Part shown: piece by piece, positions 1-8,212 of the stretch
How the letters are laid out: each line of letters starts with the position of its first letter
Position numbering within the stretch: the first letter of the stretch is position 1
Assembly (NCBI GenBank): GCA_012523405.1
Contig: JAAYIN010000027.1
Location: 1-44,187 of the forward strand
Length of the DNA stretch: 44,187 nucleotides
Source of the DNA: Clostridiales bacterium
Lineage (GTDB): Bacteria; Bacillota; Clostridia; Christensenellales; Aristaeellaceae
Direction: 5' to 3'
Position numbers and translations under genes: made by a program
The notes under the pieces: generated by a model
What the model was told of the DNA's origin: nothing
The model's input: only the letters and a program-made list of their open reading frames with translations
Database searches by the model: none

Positions 1-8
1 TCACCCTT

Positions 9-124
<116 letters not shown>

Positions 125-134
125 TTCTAAATAA

Positions 135-209
<75 letters not shown>

Positions 210-211
210 TT

Positions 212-235
212 AACCGTCCGAATGGACGGTTTTTT
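212..235 (+). terminator. Terminator of the rRNA-tRNA operon
   Basis: Perfect 8-bp stem AACCGTCC / GGACGGTT with a 4-nt loop, followed by a T run. It starts two bases after the tRNA CCA end. Confidence 0.9.
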
Positions 236-282
236 GCTATTTCAATATAGTGAAATAAATGATAAGAGGGGGAGAAACTAAT

Positions 283-789
283 ATGGCAGTGAAATTGAGA
301 TCGGTTCAATTAGAAGATCGAGAGATATTAAGTAATCTTCTCGAAAAGTATAACTATGAATTTTCGCAATATGATCAGCTGGATGTCAATAAACTTGGGC
401 TTTATGGCTATCAATATCTTGATTATTATTGGACTGAAAAAAACCGCTGGGCCTATTTTATTCAAGTTGACGAGAAACTTGCTGGATTTGTGATGGTTAA
501 CGACTATTCTGTGGTTGAGGACCGTAAAACAGATTTTGTTATTGCTGAGTTTTTTGTCATGTACAAATACCGTCGTCGCGGCATTGGCAAGGAAGCATTT
601 TATCAAGTGCTTGATTTGCATAAAGGTACATGGCAGTTAAAGAGACATCCCAAAAACATCCCATCAGTCCATTTTTGGGATAGGGTCGTTAATGAATACA
701 CCAAAGGAAAGTACGAGGCGATTCTAGCCCATCCAGATAGCAAATATGAAGATGGCACATTAGCAGATATTTTCTTTTTCGAGTCATAA
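283..789 (+). CDS. GNAT family N-acetyltransferase
   Basis: A 168-residue protein of the Gcn5-related acetyltransferase fold, which moves an acetyl group from acetyl-CoA to an amine; the substrate cannot be told. The acetyl-CoA binding motif A is visible as RRRGIGKEAF near residue 105, after the beta strand FVIAEFFV. The C-terminal part HPKNIPSVHFWDRVV resembles the small predicted acetyltransferases of COG5628. An upstream in-frame ATG at 259 exists, but the ATG at 283 is chosen because GGGGGAG lies about 9 bases before it. The gene is more AT-rich than its neighbours and stands alone between two terminators, so it may be acquired; that is inference. Confidence 0.85.
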   Translation: MAVKLRSVQLEDREILSNLLEKYNYEFSQYDQLDVNKLGLYGYQYLDYYWTEKNRWAYFIQVDEKLAGFVMVNDYSVVEDRKTDFVIAEFFVMYKYRRRGIGKEAFYQVLDLHKGTWQLKRHPKNIPSVHFWDRVVNEYTKGKYEAILAHPDSKYEDGTLADIFFFES

Positions 790-796
790 AATAGAT

Positions 797-832
797 AAAC
801 GCCTTAACGAAACTATATTCGTTAAGGCGTTT
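797..832. terminator. Bidirectional terminator between the acetyltransferase gene and yebC
   Basis: Perfect 15-bp inverted repeat (left arm 797-811, right arm 818-832, core ACGCCTTAACGAA) with a 6-nt loop, between two convergent genes. The T tract is short on both strands, so efficiency is uncertain. Confidence 0.7.
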
Positions 833-895
833 ATGGATCATTTCATCTATTGTCATATCATTTAGGCGTTACGTGAACCTGTTCTAAGGAATAAA

Positions 896-1642
896 TTAAT
901 CTTCATCCTCTTCCTCGGGCAACTCTGCGTTGTGCCAAACGTTTTGCACATCGTCGTTATCATCCAGCATGTCAAGGAGCTTGCCCATCTTGGTAAGCAC
1001 TTCATCATCTGCAGGAACAACGGTGTTCTGAGGTACCATTTGAACCTCTGCGCTTAGGAATGCGAGACCTTCACCCTCGAGCTTTTCGCGTATAGCGGAG
1101 AACTCGTTTGGATCGGTGATAACTTCAAATGCATCGTCGAGGGCTTCCATGTCCTCTGCGCCTGCATCAAGTACAGTCATCATCATTTCATCTTCATCGG
1201 TCTCATCGGTGCGTTCAATCACTAAAACGCCCTTCTTATCAAACATGAAGTTGACGCTGCCTGTTACGCCCATGGAACCGCCATTCTTGGAAAAAGCATG
1301 GCGAACGTCGCTCGCTGTACGGTTGCGGCTGTCTGTGATGGTTTCAACGATGAGTGCAATACCACCTGGGCCATAGCCTTCATAGGTGATCTCCTCGTAA
1401 ATCACATTCCCAAGCTCGCCGGCAGCTTTCTTAATCGAACGTTGGATATTGTCGTTAGGCATGTTGTTGCTCTTAGCCTTGGCAATGACGTCCCTTAACT
1501 TAGAGTTGCTATCGGGATTGCTGCCGCCCTCACGAACGGCGATGGCAATTTCGCGTCCGATCTTGGTGAAGATCTTGCCGCGTACTGCGTCCGTCTTACC
1601 TTTTTTTGCTTTGATATTGGCCCATTTGCTGTGTCCAGACAT
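896..1642 (-). CDS. yebC: YebC/PmpR family protein
   Basis: A 248-residue protein starting with the family signature [11 protein letters not shown] and followed by the [20 protein letters not shown] segment. The family is annotated as a DNA-binding regulator, and more recent work links YebC proteins to translation of difficult (proline-rich) stretches; which role holds here is not shown by sequence. The acidic C terminus (PEEEDED) is normal for the family. The ORF is open 19 codons further upstream, but the ATG at 1642 matches the family start and has AAAGG about 8 bases before it. It is divergent from proS, with separate promoters between them. Confidence 0.95.
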   Translation of the reverse strand: MSGHSKWANIKAKKGKTDAVRGKIFTKIGREIAIAVREGGSNPDSNSKLRDVIAKAKSNNMPNDNIQRSIKKAAGELGNVIYEEITYEGYGPGGIALIVETITDSRNRTASDVRHAFSKNGGSMGVTGSVNFMFDKKGVLVIERTDETDEDEMMMTVLDAGAEDMEALDDAFEVITDPNEFSAIREKLEGEGLAFLSAEVQMVPQNTVVPADDEVLTKMGKLLDMLDDNDDVQNVWHNAELPEEEDED

Positions 1643-1716
1643 TGTATCAGCCTTTCTGTATATCATCTTGAAAGTATGCGTTAAAGCGCTGTTTATCAAG
1701 TGCTTGTCAACTAAAA

Positions 1717-1745
1717 ATTATAGCACAACAGACACAATTGGTCAA
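1717..1745 (-). promoter_or_regulatory. Predicted sigma-A promoter of yebC
   Basis: On the minus strand, TTGACC (1745-1740) and TATAAT (1722-1717) are separated by 17 bp. This lies 75 bp upstream of the yebC start codon. Confidence 0.75.
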
Positions 1746-1783
1746 ACGCTACATATAAAAGAAGTGGTATGCGCAAATGCAGG

Positions 1784-1812
1784 TTGCAATGATTGATAAA
1801 CTATGCTAAAAT
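1784..1812 (+). promoter_or_regulatory. Predicted sigma-A promoter of the proS T-box transcript
   Basis: TTGCAA (1784-1789) and TAAAAT (1807-1812) with a 17-bp spacer. Transcription would begin near 1819, just before the T-box structure. Confidence 0.75.
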
Positions 1813-1821
1813 AACATCCAT

Positions 1822-2087
1822 CGTAGTCGCGAAAAAAGCGATAGCGATACGGAGGAAAGCATCACTACTACCTGCTTAGAGAATTGCCCCTTGGCTGAAA
1901 GGGCAAACAGGCTATGCGAATGCTCCCGCCCCGTGAAGCTCGGCTAATCCCCGACGGTTTGCTGCCGTTAGAGAGCAACCTAAGGTGAAAACAGCAGCTA
2001 TTGTTGTTTTAAGTCGGGTGGTACCGCGAAGGCTCCCTTCGTCCCAACGCATGAGATAGATTTGTGCACGGGAGCGAAGGTTTTTTT
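1822..2087 (+). promoter_or_regulatory. T-box leader controlling proS
   Basis: The T-box sequence GGGTGGTACCGCG is at 2016-2028, and the region ends in an intrinsic terminator. T-box leaders sense uncharged tRNA: the tRNA anticodon pairs with a specifier codon in stem I, and its CCA end pairs with the UGGN bulge, which favours the antiterminator. In stem I, AGCAT (about 1858-1862) can pair with ATGCT (1920-1924), and the following CCC at 1925-1927, with a purine after it, is the best specifier candidate (Pro). The bulge UGGU fits a tRNA with discriminator A. A proline specifier agrees with the downstream gene. The specifier assignment was done by eye. Confidence 0.93.
2034..2087 (+). terminator. 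T-box terminator
   Basis: CCCTTCGTCCC pairs with GGGAGCGAAGG (one bulge) and is followed by seven T. The 5' arm overlaps the sequence downstream of the T-box motif, as needed for a mutually exclusive antiterminator. Confidence 0.85.
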
Positions 2088-2115
2088 ATATGTAAAGCTA
2101 AAAGGAGAGAGAACG

Positions 2116-3564
2116 ATGGCAAAGGACAACGAGAAGAAACAGGGCTTTGTTGAGCACATTACGCCCAGAGATGTGGACTTTTCACAGTGGTACACAGACA
2201 TTATTTTAAAGAGTGAACTGGTGGACTATTCACCTGTTCGCGGCTGCATGGTGCTTCGTCCCTATGGTTTCGCTATTTGGGAGAGCATTAAGGAGCAAAT
2301 GGATAAGCGCTTTAAGGAAACAGGGCATGAGAACGTCTATATGCCCATGCTGATCCCCGAAAGCTTGCTGCTAAAGGAAGCGGAGCATGTAGAAGGCTTT
2401 GCACCTGAGGTGGCATGGGTTACTCATGGCGGCAATGAAAAGCTGCAGGAGCGCCTGGCTATTCGCCCCACAAGCGAAACCATTTTCTGTGCCATGTACA
2501 GCAAATGGGTGAGTTCATGGCGCGATCTGCCGATGAAGTATAACCAGTGGTGCTCTGTTATGCGCTGGGAGAAGAGCACACGCCCCTTCCTTCGCACCAG
2601 TGAATTCCTCTGGCAGGAAGGCCATACCATCCACGCAACCCCTGAGGAAGCGCAGGAAGAGACCATGCAGATGCTCGAAGTTTACCGCGAAGTAGCGGAA
2701 GATGAACTGGCAATGCCTGTTATCGTTGGTCAAAAGAGTGAGAAAGAAAAGTTCGCAGGCGCAAGAGCGACCTATAGCATGGAAGCCATGATGCAGGACG
2801 GTAAAGCACTACAAGCGGGCACCAGCCATAACTTTGGCACAAACTTTGCAGAGGCTTTTGATATTCAGTACCTGAATAAAGAAGGCAAGCTGACCTATGT
2901 GCATGAAACCAGCTGGGGCACGAGCACACGCCTGATCGGCGCAATCATCATGACCCATGGCGACGAGCGCGGTCTCAAGCTGCCCCCGCATATCGCACCC
3001 ACGCAGGTGGTTATCGTACCGATTGCTGCACATAAGGGCGGCGTCATCGAGAAGTGCAATGAGGTATTCAGCGAGCTTAAGGGTTTGGATTTGCGCGTGA
3101 AGCTGGATGACCGCGATACCCTTTCACCTGGATTCAAGTTCAACGACTGGGAGCTCAAGGGCGTACCGGTTCGCGTTGAAGTTGGCCCCCGTGATATCGA
3201 AAACGGCCAGTGCGTTGTTTTCCGCCGCGATACCTATGAAAAGCAAACCGTTGCATTGGCTGATTTGGCAACCGTTCTTCCCGAGCTTCTTGAGGATATC
3301 CAGCAGAATATGTTCCGCATTGCAGCTGATTTCCGTCAAAGCCGTATCGCAGAAGCACATAACATGGAAGAACTCGAAAAGGTCGTTGATGGCGGCTTTG
3401 CAAAGACCATGTGGTGCGGCGAGCGTGCATGCGAGGATGAAATCAAAGAAAAGCTGAGCGCTTCAAGCCGCAATATGCCCTTTGATCAAACACCGATCGG
3501 TGATACTTGCGTATGCTGCGGAAAGAAAGCCGATAAGGTGATCTATTTCGCAAAGGCATATTAA
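2116..3564 (+). CDS. proS: Prolyl-tRNA synthetase, archaeal/eukaryal type
   Basis: Charges tRNA-Pro with proline in the cytoplasm. The 482-residue length, the absence of the large inserted editing domain of standard bacterial ProRS, and the C-terminal zinc-type module identify the short ProRS class. Class II motif 2 is seen as QWCSVMRWE near residue 145, and motif 3 around GTSTRLIGAII near residue 275. The C-terminal domain carries WCGERAC and CVCCGKKAD (likely zinc ligands) and ends in Tyr, as in the archaeal-type enzymes. The ATG at 2116 is chosen for its AAAGGAGAG site; an open stretch from 2062 lies inside the T-box terminator. The HAD gene follows 1 bp after the stop. Confidence 0.97.
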   Translation: MAKDNEKKQGFVEHITPRDVDFSQWYTDIILKSELVDYSPVRGCMVLRPYGFAIWESIKEQMDKRFKETGHENVYMPMLIPESLLLKEAEHVEGFAPEVAWVTHGGNEKLQERLAIRPTSETIFCAMYSKWVSSWRDLPMKYNQWCSVMRWEKSTRPFLRTSEFLWQEGHTIHATPEEAQEETMQMLEVYREVAEDELAMPVIVGQKSEKEKFAGARATYSMEAMMQDGKALQAGTSHNFGTNFAEAFDIQYLNKEGKLTYVHETSWGTSTRLIGAIIMTHGDERGLKLPPHIAPTQVVIVPIAAHKGGVIEKCNEVFSELKGLDLRVKLDDRDTLSPGFKFNDWELKGVPVRVEVGPRDIENGQCVVFRRDTYEKQTVALADLATVLPELLEDIQQNMFRIAADFRQSRIAEAHNMEELEKVVDGGFAKTMWCGERACEDEIKEKLSASSRNMPFDQTPIGDTCVCCGKKADKVIYFAKAY

Positions 3565-3565
3565 T

Positions 3566-4213
3566 ATGAGCATCAAACAGGTGCTATGGGACTGGAACGG
3601 TACGCTGCTTGATGACCTTGCGTATGGCATGGACGTGCGTAACCGAACCTTCCCGACCTTCGGGCTGCCAACCATTGACTCAGTTGAAGCGTATCATGAG
3701 CAGTTCACGTTCCCGATTCGCATTTATTATGAGCGCGGGGGCGTGACTGAGGAGAATTTTGAGGCTGTTGCCCATGCATGGATGGATGAGTATATTAGAG
3801 GCTGCAAAGCTATTCCGCTGCATGAGGATGCCATAACAGTTCTTCAAAAGGTTAAAGATGCAGGACTTACGCAAGTCGTGCTCTCAGCAAGCAAACTCGA
3901 CGTGCTCAAGGAGCAGCTCAGCTATTATTCACTTGAAGGCTATTTTGACAGGGTGCTAGGGCTTGGCGATATCTATGCTAAGAGCAAAGTGGCTGTCGGC
4001 AAGGTATATCTCGAATCCTGCCAAGTGCCGCAAACGGAGACCGTCATGATTGGCGATACCCTCCATGATGCGCAGGTTGCCAAGGAACTCGGCACGCATT
4101 GTGTGCTTGTTGCCAGCGGTCACCAAAGCAAGAAGATGCTGCTTGAAGCAGGGGTTATGGTTACGGACACGCTTGAAGAAGCTTTTGATTGGATTATGCA
4201 GCAAAACCAATGA
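3566..4213 (+). CDS. HAD family hydrolase (phosphoglycolate phosphatase-like)
   Basis: A 215-residue haloacid-dehalogenase superfamily phosphatase. Motif I is DWNGTLLDD at residues 9-17 (nucleophile Asp followed by the general acid/base position, here Asn in place of the usual second Asp). Motif II is VLSASK near 112, the conserved Lys is probably in YAKSKVAVGK near 137, and motif III/IV is MIGDTLHDAQVAKELG near 155. An alpha-helical cap lies between motifs I and II. DWNGTL instead of DxDGT is common in one subgroup of these enzymes. It starts 1 bp after proS and is probably co-transcribed with it. The substrate is not predictable. Confidence 0.85.
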   Translation: MSIKQVLWDWNGTLLDDLAYGMDVRNRTFPTFGLPTIDSVEAYHEQFTFPIRIYYERGGVTEENFEAVAHAWMDEYIRGCKAIPLHEDAITVLQKVKDAGLTQVVLSASKLDVLKEQLSYYSLEGYFDRVLGLGDIYAKSKVAVGKVYLESCQVPQTETVMIGDTLHDAQVAKELGTHCVLVASGHQSKKMLLEAGVMVTDTLEEAFDWIMQQNQ

Positions 4214-4227
4214 GACTGTACAATAAA

Positions 4228-4267
4228 AAAACGCCGCTATGCAAGAATGATTGCATAGCGGCGTTTT
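4228..4267. terminator. Bidirectional terminator between the HAD gene and murC
   Basis: Perfect 17-bp inverted repeat (4228-4244 and 4251-4267, core CGCCGCTATGCAA), with A-rich sequence on the left and a T run on the right. It serves two convergent genes. Confidence 0.9.
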
Positions 4268-4275
4268 GATATTCA

Positions 4276-5676
4276 TTAGGATTTCTTTTCTTGCTCTCGC
4301 TCCCACATCTGTTCATTGAGCTGATTGATGTTTCCACAGCCCATTGTGAGTACCAGATCGCCTTCCTGCCAGTTCGCACGAAGATATGTCTCTGTATCGT
4401 CAAAGGTGGGGGTGTGGATGGCGTTGATGCCATTTGCGAGCATACCCTCAACGACTTGAGTCGCCTTGATATCGCCTGGGTCCTTTTCGCGTGCTGCATA
4501 TATATCTGTCACAAGGGTGATGTCAGCGTCCTTTGTACAGGTCAGATAATCAGCAAACAAGCGCTTTACGCGGCTGTAGGTATGGGGCTGCATGACAGCC
4601 CATAGGCGATTGTGGGGCTGCATATTCGCAACGGATAAGATATTGCGCATCTCGGTCGGGTTGTGACCGTAATCGTGATAGAGCTTTACGCCATCAATTT
4701 CGCCCGTCAGTTCAAAACGGCGGTGCGCACCTTCAAAGTCCCCTGCTGCTTTGCATGCACGCGCCATGTCACCGCCTTCAATGTAGGCGCAGGCTAGTGC
4801 TGCCAGTGCGTTTTGTACATGGAAGAAACCAGCGACGCGAAGCTGCACATGTCCAAGCACTTCGCCGTGGAAGGTAAAGTCGAAAGTACCGCACCCGATT
4901 TCATTATACACAAGGTTTGCAGCGGTGAAATCATCATCATCGCTTAGACCAAAGGTATAGGTGGTGCAGCTAAGTGCGGAGAGCAGCTCGCGCACACGCT
5001 TATCCTCGCCATTGCCAATCGCAATCCCGTCCTGCGGCAAAAGCGCAAGAAATTCACCGAATGTTTCCTGAATATGGTCGATATCACGGTAGAAATCAAG
5101 GTGATCCGCATCGATATTCAGAAGCAATGCAACGGTTGGACGCAGGTGCAGGAAGCTTGCGTTAAACTCACATGCTTCCGCTAAAAAAATATCGCTTCTG
5201 CCAATGCGTGTGCTGCCGCCGATAAAATCAAGCGAGCCGCCAATGTGGATGGAGGGATCAAGTTCGCATTCCATCATAATCTGAGCGAGCAATGCGGTGG
5301 TGGAGGTTTTGCCATGTGCGCCGCAAACGCCGATTGCGGTTTGGTAGCCCTCCATAAGCTGCCCAAGAAGCGTTGCACGCTCGATATTGGGAATCCCAAG
5401 GCGCTCCATCTCAACGCGCTCTGCGTTATCGGGCAATATGGCAATGGTGTACACCACAAAATCCGCACCATGTACATTTTCGGGCTTGTGCCCGATAACA
5501 ACAGGAATCTTCAAATCATCGCGAAGATGCTTGGTTGTATAGGTTTCAAGTCCATCTGAACCGCTAACGGTATATCCTTTTTCAAGCAAAAATTGAGCAA
5601 GACCGCTCATGCTTGAACCGCCAATGCCGATCATATGAATATGTTTGCCCTGATAATCCCGAATGTGAGGGGTCAT
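4276..5676 (-). CDS. murC: UDP-N-acetylmuramate--L-alanine ligase
   Basis: Adds the first residue, L-Ala, to UDP-MurNAc in cytoplasmic peptidoglycan precursor synthesis, using ATP. The 466 residues show the three Mur domains: an N-terminal Rossmann-like start HMIGIGGSSMSGLAQFLL, the ATP loop GAHGKTSTTAL near residue 119, the DHLDFY motif near 195, and the C-terminal HYGHNPTE-type segment (here HDYGHNPTEM) near 335. The ATG at 5676 is 6 bases after AGGTGA; a GTG at 5679 directly before it is possible but too close to that site. The gene is monocistronic between its own promoter and the shared terminator. Confidence 0.96.
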   Translation of the reverse strand: MTPHIRDYQGKHIHMIGIGGSSMSGLAQFLLEKGYTVSGSDGLETYTTKHLRDDLKIPVVIGHKPENVHGADFVVYTIAILPDNAERVEMERLGIPNIERATLLGQLMEGYQTAIGVCGAHGKTSTTALLAQIMMECELDPSIHIGGSLDFIGGSTRIGRSDIFLAEACEFNASFLHLRPTVALLLNIDADHLDFYRDIDHIQETFGEFLALLPQDGIAIGNGEDKRVRELLSALSCTTYTFGLSDDDDFTAANLVYNEIGCGTFDFTFHGEVLGHVQLRVAGFFHVQNALAALACAYIEGGDMARACKAAGDFEGAHRRFELTGEIDGVKLYHDYGHNPTEMRNILSVANMQPHNRLWAVMQPHTYSRVKRLFADYLTCTKDADITLVTDIYAAREKDPGDIKATQVVEGMLANGINAIHTPTFDDTETYLRANWQEGDLVLTMGCGNINQLNEQMWEREQEKKS

Positions 5677-5758
5677 CACAGTTCACCTGCTTTCATGTGC
5701 TTTGCAAAAACATAAGATATTATGCCTGAATAATCGTATGCAGACATAGCCACTAAGT

Positions 5759-5788
5759 ATTATACGCTGAAAAGGTGGGTTTAATCAA
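5759..5788 (-). promoter_or_regulatory. Predicted sigma-A promoter of murC
   Basis: Minus strand TTGATT (5788-5783), an 18-bp spacer, and TATAAT (5764-5759). Confidence 0.75.
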
Positions 5789-5853
5789 TAGAATTTGATA
5801 AACAGGGATAATTGGGCGTATTGATTTTGTACTGTATCAAAAAATATGCTTTG

Positions 5854-5882
5854 TTGGCAAGGGTTTTATTCTGTGCTACAAT
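5854..5882 (+). promoter_or_regulatory. Predicted promoter of the metallophosphoesterase-fumarase genes
   Basis: TTGGCA (5854-5859), a 17-bp spacer and TACAAT (5877-5882), with an extended -10 TG one base upstream. Confidence 0.75.
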
Positions 5883-5921
5883 GCTTATTGATAAGGCTCC
5901 AAGTAGAAAGGAAGCAAGCAA

Positions 5922-6602
5922 ATGCGTATTTTGACCTCCTATCACCATCATACGGGCAAGTTGAGCGCACCGATGAAGCTGGCGGTTATCAGCGATGTAC
6001 ATAACGATGCATATGAGGATCTTTTCCCAATGATTGAAGGTGCTGATGTGCTGCTCGTGCCGGGAGATATCGCTAATCGGTATACGCAATCCTGTGATCG
6101 CGGGTTGGATTTTCTGCGTGATGCTTCTAAGCGATTGCCCACTTTTTTCTCCGTTGGCAACCACGAAACCAGAAGCAAAGAGTACCGAAAGCTCATATCG
6201 CAGATCGAGCAGACAGGTGCAGAGGTGCTGATCAACCGCTATGTCAGATTTGAAGAAATATGGCTGGGCGGCTGGTATGAACCCGATATCGTGCGTGTGG
6301 ACGATATGTTGGATGAATTTGAAGCGCTTGAAGGCTGCAAGGTGCTCATGTGCCATAAACCCGATCAGTATATGAAGAAAATGCGGGATCTTGACCTTGA
6401 CCTTGTCGTGGCGGGACATGCGCATGGCGGGCAGGTGCGGATACTAAATCGCGGGATTTATTCGCCCGATCAAGGATTGTTTCCCAAATATACCAGAGGC
6501 GTGATTGACGACAGGCTGATCGTGTCAGCAGGGGTATCCAATCCAAACCACTTGCCGCGCTGGGGCAACCCATGCGAGGTATTGATGATCACGCTTGATT
6601 AA
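5922..6602 (+). CDS. Calcineurin-like metallophosphoesterase
   Basis: A 226-residue protein with the full metal-ligand set of the family in order: DVHND (residues 25-29), PGDIANR near 47, GNHETR near 78, and VAGHAHGGQ near 164, preceded by the conserved MCHKP. It resembles the YkuE/YaeI-type phosphoesterases, but lacks an N-terminal membrane or Tat segment, so it is probably cytoplasmic. The start at 5922 has AAAGGA 9 bases upstream; an internal Met at 5973 directly before the first strand (KLAVISDVH) is a possible alternative. The fumarase genes follow after 23 bp, but no functional link is evident. Confidence 0.88.
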   Translation: MRILTSYHHHTGKLSAPMKLAVISDVHNDAYEDLFPMIEGADVLLVPGDIANRYTQSCDRGLDFLRDASKRLPTFFSVGNHETRSKEYRKLISQIEQTGAEVLINRYVRFEEIWLGGWYEPDIVRVDDMLDEFEALEGCKVLMCHKPDQYMKKMRDLDLDLVVAGHAHGGQVRILNRGIYSPDQGLFPKYTRGVIDDRLIVSAGVSNPNHLPRWGNPCEVLMITLD

Positions 6603-6625
6603 CGAAATATGAGGAGACTTGATTG

Positions 6626-7477
6626 ATGAATACAGTAAGAGAAATCCATGCGGATGAGATTACGCAAGCCGTTGCCGACCTTTGCATCAAAGCATGCACA
6701 TTGCTTCCCGATGCAGTATATGGGATGCTGTGCAAGGCATGCGAGTGCGAGCCTTATATGTCTGCAAAGGAAACGCTGAAACTGATTCGCCGCAATGCGG
6801 ATATTGCCAAGGAGCAGCATATGCCCATTTGCCAAGATACCGGTATGGCGGTGGTCTACGCGGAAGTTGGGCAGGATGTTCATATTGTGGGCGGATTGCT
6901 CGAAAAAGCGATACATGCGGGCGTTGCCAAGGGATATACAGATGGTTACCTGCGAAAGTCTGTTGTTTCTGATCCTATTAGGCGCGAAAATACAGGGGAC
7001 AATACCCCTGCGGTCATTCATATCAAGCTGGTGGCGGGGGATAAACTTCATATGACCGTTGCGCCTAAGGGCTTTGGCAGCGAGAATATGAGCCGCCTAG
7101 CCATGCTCACCCCATCGCAGGGAATTGATGGGGTAAAGGCATTTGTAGTGGAAACAGCGAAGCTGGCAGGCGCAAACCCATGCCCGCCGATCATGCTCGG
7201 AGTGGGTATCGGCGGTACATTTGAAAGGGTGGCAGAGCTTGCCAAAGAAGCGCTCATCGAAATTCGAACGCAGCCGCATCCCGATCCGTACTATGATGCG
7301 CTTGAAAAGGAATTGACAGCTGCGATCAACGAGCTTGGCATTGGTCCGCAAGGCTTTGGCGGGCAGACGACTGCACTGAGCGTACGGATCAAGGCATTTC
7401 CAACGCATATCGCAGGCCTTCCTGTGGCGGTCAATGTGGGCTGCCATGTAACAAGACATGCCGATGTAACGCTGTAG
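6626..7477 (+). CDS. Fumarate hydratase class I, alpha subunit
   Basis: A 283-residue protein corresponding to the N-terminal domain of oxygen-sensitive [4Fe-4S] fumarases. With the beta subunit it interconverts fumarate and malate. Candidate cluster cysteines are in ICQDTGMAVVY (about residue 69), NPCPPIMLG (about 187) and GCHVTRHADV (about 274). ATG 6626 is chosen, with GAGGAG 9 bases upstream; a TTG one codon earlier exists. Thirteen bases separate it from the beta subunit. The same two-subunit arrangement is used by tartrate dehydratase (TtdAB), so that substrate cannot be excluded. Confidence 0.9.
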   Translation: MNTVREIHADEITQAVADLCIKACTLLPDAVYGMLCKACECEPYMSAKETLKLIRRNADIAKEQHMPICQDTGMAVVYAEVGQDVHIVGGLLEKAIHAGVAKGYTDGYLRKSVVSDPIRRENTGDNTPAVIHIKLVAGDKLHMTVAPKGFGSENMSRLAMLTPSQGIDGVKAFVVETAKLAGANPCPPIMLGVGIGGTFERVAELAKEALIEIRTQPHPDPYYDALEKELTAAINELGIGPQGFGGQTTALSVRIKAFPTHIAGLPVAVNVGCHVTRHADVTL

Positions 7478-7490
7478 GGAGGGATGAAAG

Positions 7491-8045
7491 ATGAAACAAC
7501 TCACAGTACCCTTTGATAAGGAAGTATTGAGCGGGCTTGTGGCAGGTGAGAATGTAGAAATTACAGGCGTGCTTTATACGGCGCGCGATGCAGCGCATGC
7601 AAGGCTTTGCATGGCGCTGGACGCGGGAGAAGAACTGTCTGTTGATCTTTTGGGACAGACGATCTTTTACGCAGGACCAACGCCCACACCACCTGGGAGG
7701 GCATCGGGCGCGATTGGTCCAACAACTAGCATGCGCATGGATGCGTATACGCCAACACTTCTGCGCTATGGCGTGAATGCGATGATCGGCAAGGGGGAGC
7801 GTTCAGCAGCTGTTATGGAAGCGATTGCGGAGTGCGGAGCTGTGTATTTTGCCGCGATTGGCGGCTGCGCTGCCTATATGGCATCCTGCATTGAGAAATG
7901 CGAAGTGGTCGCCTACGATGATCTTGGAACAGAGAGCATCAAGCGTCTTGAGGTGAAGAATCTGCCGTTAACGGTTGCGGTTGATAGCCGTGGCAACGAT
8001 GCATATGAGCAGGGTGTGCATGCATACCTTAGGCAATCGCGATAA
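7491..8045 (+). CDS. Fumarate hydratase class I, beta subunit
   Basis: A 184-residue protein matching the C-terminal swivelling domain of class I fumarases. Visible motifs are YAGPTPTPPGRASGAIGPTTS-like substrate-loop residues around 57-75, the MIGKGE segment near 97, and IGGCAAYMA near 122. A GGAGG site lies 8 bases before the ATG. The split alpha/beta form is typical of anaerobic Bacillota and archaea. The operon appears to end here: no clear terminator follows, but a new promoter starts 90 bp downstream. Confidence 0.9.
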   Translation: MKQLTVPFDKEVLSGLVAGENVEITGVLYTARDAAHARLCMALDAGEELSVDLLGQTIFYAGPTPTPPGRASGAIGPTTSMRMDAYTPTLLRYGVNAMIGKGERSAAVMEAIAECGAVYFAAIGGCAAYMASCIEKCEVVAYDDLGTESIKRLEVKNLPLTVAVDSRGNDAYEQGVHAYLRQSR

Positions 8046-8057
8046 AACGCCTGCTTC

Positions 8058-8094
8058 ATGCACGAAAAACATGCGTTTATGCACTATACATGCG
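8058..8094. repeat. Imperfect tandem repeat upstream of the amino-acid transporter
   Basis: Two copies of ATGCAC-spacer-ACATGCG: ATGCAC 8058-8063 with ACATGCG 8069-8075, and ATGCAC 8079-8084 with ACATGCG 8088-8094. Period is about 20 bp, so both copies would face the same side of the helix. Function unknown; possibly an operator. Confidence 0.5.
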
Positions 8095-8109
8095 ATTATT
8101 CAAAAATAA

Positions 8110-8127
8110 TTTGAATAATTATTCATA
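8110..8127. promoter_or_regulatory. ARG box (ArgR/AhrC operator)
   Basis: The 18 bases TTTGAATAATTATTCATA fit every defined position of the ARG box consensus TNTGAATWWWWATTCANW. The site ends 6 bp before the -35 element of the transporter promoter. A degenerate half-site (ATTCA, 8098-8102) lies just upstream, which could be the weak partner of a box pair. ArgR binds such boxes with arginine as co-effector. Confidence 0.75.
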
Positions 8128-8133
8128 AAGCGC

Positions 8134-8162
8134 TTGACAACCTGCATAAGTGGCTGTATACT
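8134..8162 (+). promoter_or_regulatory. Strong sigma-A promoter of the amino-acid ABC transporter
   Basis: TTGACA (8134-8139), a 17-bp spacer and TATACT (8157-8162): a near-perfect promoter, suiting an abundant binding protein. Confidence 0.88.
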
Positions 8163-8212
8163 ATGCACATTCCCTAAGAAATGAAGCTCATAAATTTGAG
8201 GAGGATATTACA

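Noticed and set aside
1116-1376. Ser-rich ORF on the plus strand inside yebC
   Set aside because: It is the antisense shadow of yebC; the same holds for many ORFs opposite proS, murC, dacF and the transporter genes.
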